Assembly: GCA_935421135.1 (NCBI GenBank)
Contig: OW285188.1
Span: 8,412,733 to 8,476,732, forward strand
Length of the DNA: 64,000 bases
Direction of reading: 5' to 3'
Source: Bugulina stolonifera
Lineage: Eukaryota; Bryozoa; Gymnolaemata; Cheilostomatida; Bugulidae
Part shown: positions 59,901 through 64,000 of the stretch, piece by piece
How positions within the stretch are numbered: position 1 is the stretch's first letter
Layout: every line of letters starts with the position of its first letter
The notes under the pieces: model-generated
Seen by the model: only the letters and a program-made list of their open reading frames with translations
Told to the model about the DNA's origin: nothing
The model's database searches: none
Translations under genes and position numbers: made by a program

Positions 59901-62750
59901 TAGGAGTGTAGAAAGTGTCTATGTTGAAGAGGGGATGTAGGCCGATCTAGATTCATTTAAGAATCAAGGATCGACTAAGGTCCAAGGTTTATACTCATCA
60001 AGAAGTGTAGTAAGAGACTTATACGAGTATGAGGACAAGCTCAGGCGCTAAAGGTCCAAGGACCAAGGCTGGAGCTGCCTGCCTGCAAGAGTGAGACTCT
60101 GTAGTTTGAGTTAGGAGATGTTGCTTTATTGAAGCGCAATCAACAACTGATTTAGCATAGAAAATGTGCTGGCTTTTATATGATTCAAACTTCCAGCAAA
60201 AAGTGCCGACAGGGGGTCGGGCTGTACAATAAGGTATTGTCCCCAAAAATTTCATAGCAAGATGGCTGAAAAGTGCCCGAAGTCTGACCATAAAAGGGTC
60301 GGCCATGCACAAAAAGTGCTTACAATAGTGAGAAATGGATTATATATTAATATGAGAAATATCCATGACATCGGCCATCAATTAAAATAGGCAAAAAGAC
60401 AGAGACCTGACTGGTCGAACAATAAATAAGGCACATTAGCCAGGCAGTTATTGACAATAATACATCGTAACTATATGATAGGTATGTAATAAGCATGTAA
60501 TGAGAGTCATGCTTGATACATGTAACTGGGGCATGAGAGTTATATGTGTTGCTGTCCATGAGAGACTGGACAGGTATGCTGGAACACCACAGTATTACAG
60601 TACAGGTGTACAAGACATGAGTGTTTGTATTATAAATGTGTAGTGTAAGTACTGTATGTACAGCACTTACTAATACACGTACTTACTGCATGTACATTCA
60701 CTGAAGTTCTATTAATTGATTATATATCCATGTAAGCTACAAAAAATAACTTACCTTACATTGCATATTACTTCACACATAATGCAATGCACAGCTTTTG
60801 TCCCAAGTGAAAACTGGTGTGTTAGTACAATAAAGTACTTACTTTACTACGTGGTACATACACATAATATTACACTGTATAAAGAATAACATGAAAATTT
60901 AAAGCAAACACCTCACATCTAATACTGTACAGTGGTGGGGGTATCTAAATGGAATACTACAGGGAATATAGAGCAGTGTGCATTGGAAGTTGTCTTTACC
61001 TGAATCAAAGGAATGACTTGTGTAGACATACTAACTTTGCACTACAACACCATTAGTACATTATATATATGCGAGAATATACACAGTCATGTATATGTAT
61101 GTACATGTATATACACAGTCATGTATATGTATGTACATGTATATACACAGTCATGTATATGTATGTACATGTATATACACAGTCATGTATATGTATGTAC
61201 ATGTATATACACAGCCATGTATATGTATGTACATGTATATACACAGTCATGTATATGTATGTACATGTATATACACAGTCATGTATATGTATGTACATGT
61301 ATATACACAGTCATGTATATGTATGTACATGTATATATTGGCAGGCATGTCTATGTAGTTATACTGCAGTTATACAGCCATTGTCCACTCTTATAGGAAA
61401 TAGTGTAGCAAGATATAATTATAAATACATTGTATTCTTCAATATGCATGTTAATTTACATGTCAGTTCTTGAATTGAGAAGAGTGGCAGAGAATAGCAC
61501 ACTATAATTATACTTACATCAATAGAGGATAGCACACTCTATACAATGTACTTACATCAATAGAGAATATCACACTATATACTTACATCAATAAAGTTTG
61601 CATTGATATAATCAGAGTGGACAACTCCTGGCTGTGTCTTGAGTATGACTCTAGTGTGATCATCTGTAAACAACCAATCATATGCTGGCATGTGAACCTA
61701 ATGTTTAAACCAACAGTGACCAACAGGCTAGGACATGTTGGAGATCAACTCACTGGTTACGACGTTCTTAGCTCACAGTCCAAGATTCTATTGCTCACAG
61801 GCTATGGATGCTATAAACTCATAAACTGTGGATGCTATAACCTCACAGGCTACAGGATGCTACAAACTCACAGGCTAAGAGATGCTAGAAAACTCACAGA
61901 CTACGGATGCTACAAATTCACAGGCTACGATTCTATTAATCATGGGCTACGGGATGCTTTAAACTCACAGACTACGGATGTTATAAGCTCACAGGCTAGG
62001 AATGGTATAAACTCACAGGCTATGATGTTATTGTATCTGTTTTTAGAGAGGTTAGCTGGCTCCAGGGAGTTTGCCCATGTGATGTCTGGTTTAGGAGGCT
62101 GACAGACGGTTTCATACTCATCAGTGAATTTAATGTCTGAGTTGGCATGCATATCTCTGCAGTGCTTCGCCCACCCGTCTATACCAATATTCTCATATTC
62201 ACTCTCCACTATAAAATGATAGAGGACATGACTACTAATAAATATTCGGAGATTTTGGAGTTGTCATTCCTTGCTCAACACAATAACATAGTTATAAAAA
62301 CATTGAGAAGACAATTCCAACTATTATGTAGCCAACAGGATGAGGAGTATGACTGCTGCAATTATAGAAATGCAAATAAAATTCCAACTTTGAAATAAGA
62401 TTTTACCACATAACATCATAATGCATAAACACTGTCCCTACATTCTGCAGTTTGTTTCCTCTCTTCTGCACACACTACAGTTACTTACATACTTACATAC
62501 TCTCTATTGTAAGTAAATGTACCGTCATGCTCAGTAGAACTTGCAACTAAAGGTATGGGTTTACTCTTACCATAACCCATGCTAGCTGGACGAAGTAGAG
62601 GTATATTTAGGTCAATCCACAGGTCATCTTCCATCTCATTGGACATGTTACCACGATCTTTACGTTTTCTGCAACCGTAAGTAAACAGACTGAGAGATAC
62701 AACAACATAAGTAGCACAGCAATGAAGTGAATCTCTAACAGATGAATCCA
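53902..62750 (-). CDS. Receptor-type protein tyrosine phosphatase, R5-like (PTPRG/PTPRZ-like), cytoplasmic part, 5'-partial
   Basis: Twelve exons in transcription order: 62571-62668 (or to 62750), 62017-62208, 61587-61663, 59392-59664, 57828-57979, 57429-57564, 56874-57120, 56336-56502, 55380-55559, 55093-55256, 54774-54909, 53902-54081; phases consistent, about 666-693 residues. A possible membrane helix ([17 protein letters not shown]) followed by RKRK is read if the first exon extends to 62750. Domain 1 is intact: KNRY loop, [15 protein letters not shown], and the Q-loop VQTE. It should dephosphorylate phosphotyrosine on the cytoplasmic face. Domain 2 is inactive: the WPD site reads WPEAY, and the catalytic loop reads [11 protein letters not shown], lacking Cys and Arg. 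A Cys-to-Asp second domain and the NVLGFL block after the signature are typical of the PTPRG/PTPRZ group. The extracellular part (carbonic-anhydrase-like in vertebrates) lies outside the window. Confidence 0.95.
54148..54497. repeat. Perfect 11-bp minisatellite
   Basis: About 31.8 copies of GTACATATACT in a row with no visible variant. It lies in the last intron of the phosphatase gene, 67 bp from the last exon. Because 11 is not a multiple of 3 and the unit has no stop in most registers, it creates false open frames on both strands. Confidence 0.98.
55021..55103. repeat. Direct repeat of a splice-donor region
   Basis: tgtatatgatggtaacactt... occurs at 55021 and 55071. Each copy runs into cttac(actac)ttgtctatgac, so the authentic donor after exon 55093-55256 and about 11 exon bases are duplicated in the intron. 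Confidence 0.85.
55547..55655. repeat. Repeat spanning a splice acceptor
   Basis: About 3.5 imperfect ~32-bp units built on agggtcattgagttctacaa. The first unit includes the first 13-14 bases of exon 55380-55559 and its acceptor; the others lie in the intron. Confidence 0.8.
56222..56327. repeat. Short minisatellite next to a donor site
   Basis: Four copies of a ~23-25 bp unit, accaatgactactgagatga with variants, ending 8 bp from the donor of exon 56336-56502. Confidence 0.85.
57980..59391. other. Intron of the phosphatase gene, 1.4 kb
   Basis: No other feature recognised on either strand between the exon coding the WPD loop and the preceding domain 1 exon. Confidence 0.6.
59835..60025. repeat. 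Two diverged ~100-bp tandem copies
   Basis: gatgtaggccgatgcttgg... and gatgtaggccgatctag... start two related blocks. The sequence just after (60110-60310) resembles 960-1135 of the D8C unit (cttttatatgattcaaacttcc against ctttttatagttttaaacttcc, and a shared gggtcggc region). This suggests a dispersed repeat family of unknown class. Confidence 0.4.
61081..61337. repeat. 32-bp minisatellite, eight copies
   Basis: Eight nearly identical copies of a unit starting acagtcatgtatatgtatgt, with one t-to-c variant near 61214. In the intron between exons 59392-59664 and 61587-61663. Confidence 0.95.
61511..61596. repeat. Repeat containing a splice donor, three copies
   Basis: acttacatcaata occurs at 61512, 61549 and 61581. 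The last is the authentic donor of exon 61587-61663 with the exon's final bases; the other two are intronic copies followed by gagaatatcacact-type spacers. Confidence 0.85.
61772..62022. repeat. Minisatellite built from a splice donor, about eleven units
   Basis: Eleven 22-26 bp units resembling ctcacaggctacggatgctataaa. The last unit overlaps the end of exon 62017-62208. On the minus strand most units read gcctgtgagttt, which matches that exon's authentic donor (GCCT/gtgagttt). Confidence 0.92.
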
Positions 62751-63282
62751 CTGATGAAATAATTTAAGTACCGTGAGCCTTTAAAAGAGGTTGATTGTTC
62801 ATGGAAACTTTAGTTTACACCCACTAGCTGTATAATCAGTACACATAGTGTAAATCTGAGTAGAGATTGAAGCAAAATGAATCGCATTAACTATAACACA
62901 AATAAAGTGGAACGAGGAAACTAAAGAATGAAGTGGAGCAAAGGAGATATATAAACAAATTGAGACTAGATAGCCCATTGATAGGGTGATAGACATACCA
63001 TAATCATATACTACTTAAAAGGCAGGTATGTGATCATCCTGCATGGCAAATACATTCAATCTTAGAGTAGGCAGATGTTAAGGGAATTCAAAAGCTAGTA
63101 AGGTCAAGGAGAGGAGTGGCCAAAAGTGGACTGACTTTTGTTTTAGTTATCCTGCTGTGCATTTATTCAATGACCTTACAAGCCGAATTGAATTCTGCCA
63201 TGATGGGGGCATTACATGTACATGTAGCTAGTTATAAGACCGAACTGCTACAAAACTTGAGTATAAAATTTAGTTAATAATG

Positions 63283-63850
63283 TTAAACCACTACTGTCTC
63301 ACCATTCAATATTTTCAAAGAATACTGGTCATCTTATTTCATGAAGATTGATGTGCTGTTTGTCTTTGTAAACCTAGTGGCAGCCAAGATAAACTCATTT
63401 GAATATTGGCTATTATGACCTCCATTCAGCATTGAGACCTGTTAAGTTCCTATGGTTATGCCTGTTCTAAGTCTATACTTGTAACTTATGTACATAGGTA
63501 AGCTACTAACATCAAATAGCCCAGTAATCTTATTGAGCCAACACTAACTGTCATTCTATAAATAACTCTTGTGCACAGTGATGAATAAGTAAGTTAGGGT
63601 CATGCCCACAAAAAACAATGCGATGCATTGCAAGTCCTATGGCTATCTCTGTAGCACAGTTTTATATTAACTGCTTGAGAGCTTCCAAAAGTCCCAGCAT
63701 AGGCTGATTGAAGGTGAAATCAACCAATATTAAAATAGGGTTTTCTTGGCAGCTGCTAGGTTACCAAAGACAAACAACACATCAATCTTACTGAAAAAGG
63801 ATGAACAAGATTATTTGAAAATATTGAATGGTGCGACAGTAGTGGTTTAA
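63283..63850. mobile_element. TTAA-flanked MITE with long inverted arms
   Basis: The body is 63287-63846 (560 bp) between TTAA duplications at 63283-63286 and 63847-63850. The terminal inverted repeats start ACCACTACTGTC and extend, imperfectly, about 150 bp (aagattgatgtg, tgtttgtctttg and tattggt are still matched). No coding sequence. A TTAA target fits Kolobok or piggyBac derivatives; the termini differ from the 15.6-20.3 kb element, so it is another family. Confidence 0.8.
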
Positions 63851-64000
63851 GAATAACTACGAACAGTCTATATAGTTGTGAATCTGTCTAATATTTAAAG
63901 CTGCAGGAGACATGAAATGCATGTAAAATATACTTCACAAGCCACAGCCAAGAAAGAAAGCCAAGAAATAAATACCTTCCATCATACTAGCACTTTGTGC

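Noticed and set aside
61013..61473. Overlapping frames of about 130 codons
   Set aside because: They come from the 32-bp minisatellite and encode only repeated peptide; the region is an intron of the minus-strand gene.

Overview
This is a stretch of animal nuclear DNA. Its genes are split by GT-AG introns, it is AT-rich, it is scattered with the palindromic hexamer ACATGT, and it carries minisatellites, DNA transposons and one LTR retrotransposon. The gene families (D8C secreted protein, nicotinic-type Cys-loop receptor, receptor tyrosine phosphatase of the R5 type) fit an invertebrate metazoan, possibly an early-branching one such as a sponge or cnidarian. The species cannot be fixed from the sequence.

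Layout. (1) 1-15.6 kb: two tandem copies of a ~7.5-8 kb unit, each carrying a five-exon gene for a 233-residue secreted protein with one D8C domain (the eight-cysteine domain of uromodulin, GP2 and OIT3). A third, truncated unit lies at 20.4-20.9 kb. Copy 2 has two insertions in its 3' UTR, one of them a hAT-type element with an 8-bp target duplication. (2) 15.63-20.32 kb: a ~4.7 kb block bounded by TTAA plus 14-bp inverted repeats, probably a DNA transposon. (3) 20.9-29.1 kb: no recognisable gene. (4) 29.08-30.33 kb: a GC-rich hAT-like element with a second hAT-like element nested inside it, both with intact 8-bp target duplications. (5) 30.5-42.2 kb: Cys-loop receptor gene 1 (ten coding exons). 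A 4.74 kb Ty3/gypsy retrotransposon sits antisense in its intron between M2 and M3. (6) 46.7-51.9 kb: Cys-loop receptor gene 2, same orientation and matching exon plan. (7) 53.9-62.75 kb, minus strand: the cytoplasmic part of a receptor protein tyrosine phosphatase with an active first phosphatase domain and a dead second one. Its extracellular part lies beyond the right edge.

The two receptor genes are tandem paralogues. All coding exons from the second through the eighth have equal lengths and phases; only the signal-peptide, loop and last exons differ. Both proteins keep the Cys-loop, the vicinal cysteines and the aromatic-box residues of alpha-type nicotinic receptors, and a cation-channel M2. 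The retrotransposon has LTRs differing at 2 of 222 positions, yet its gag-pol frame has two stops and a changed reverse-transcriptase catalytic aspartate.

The most unusual signal is in the phosphatase gene. At several exon-intron boundaries the splice site itself, with a few exon bases, is part of a tandem repeat running into the intron. In one intron this gives about eleven units, most carrying a donor-like motif.
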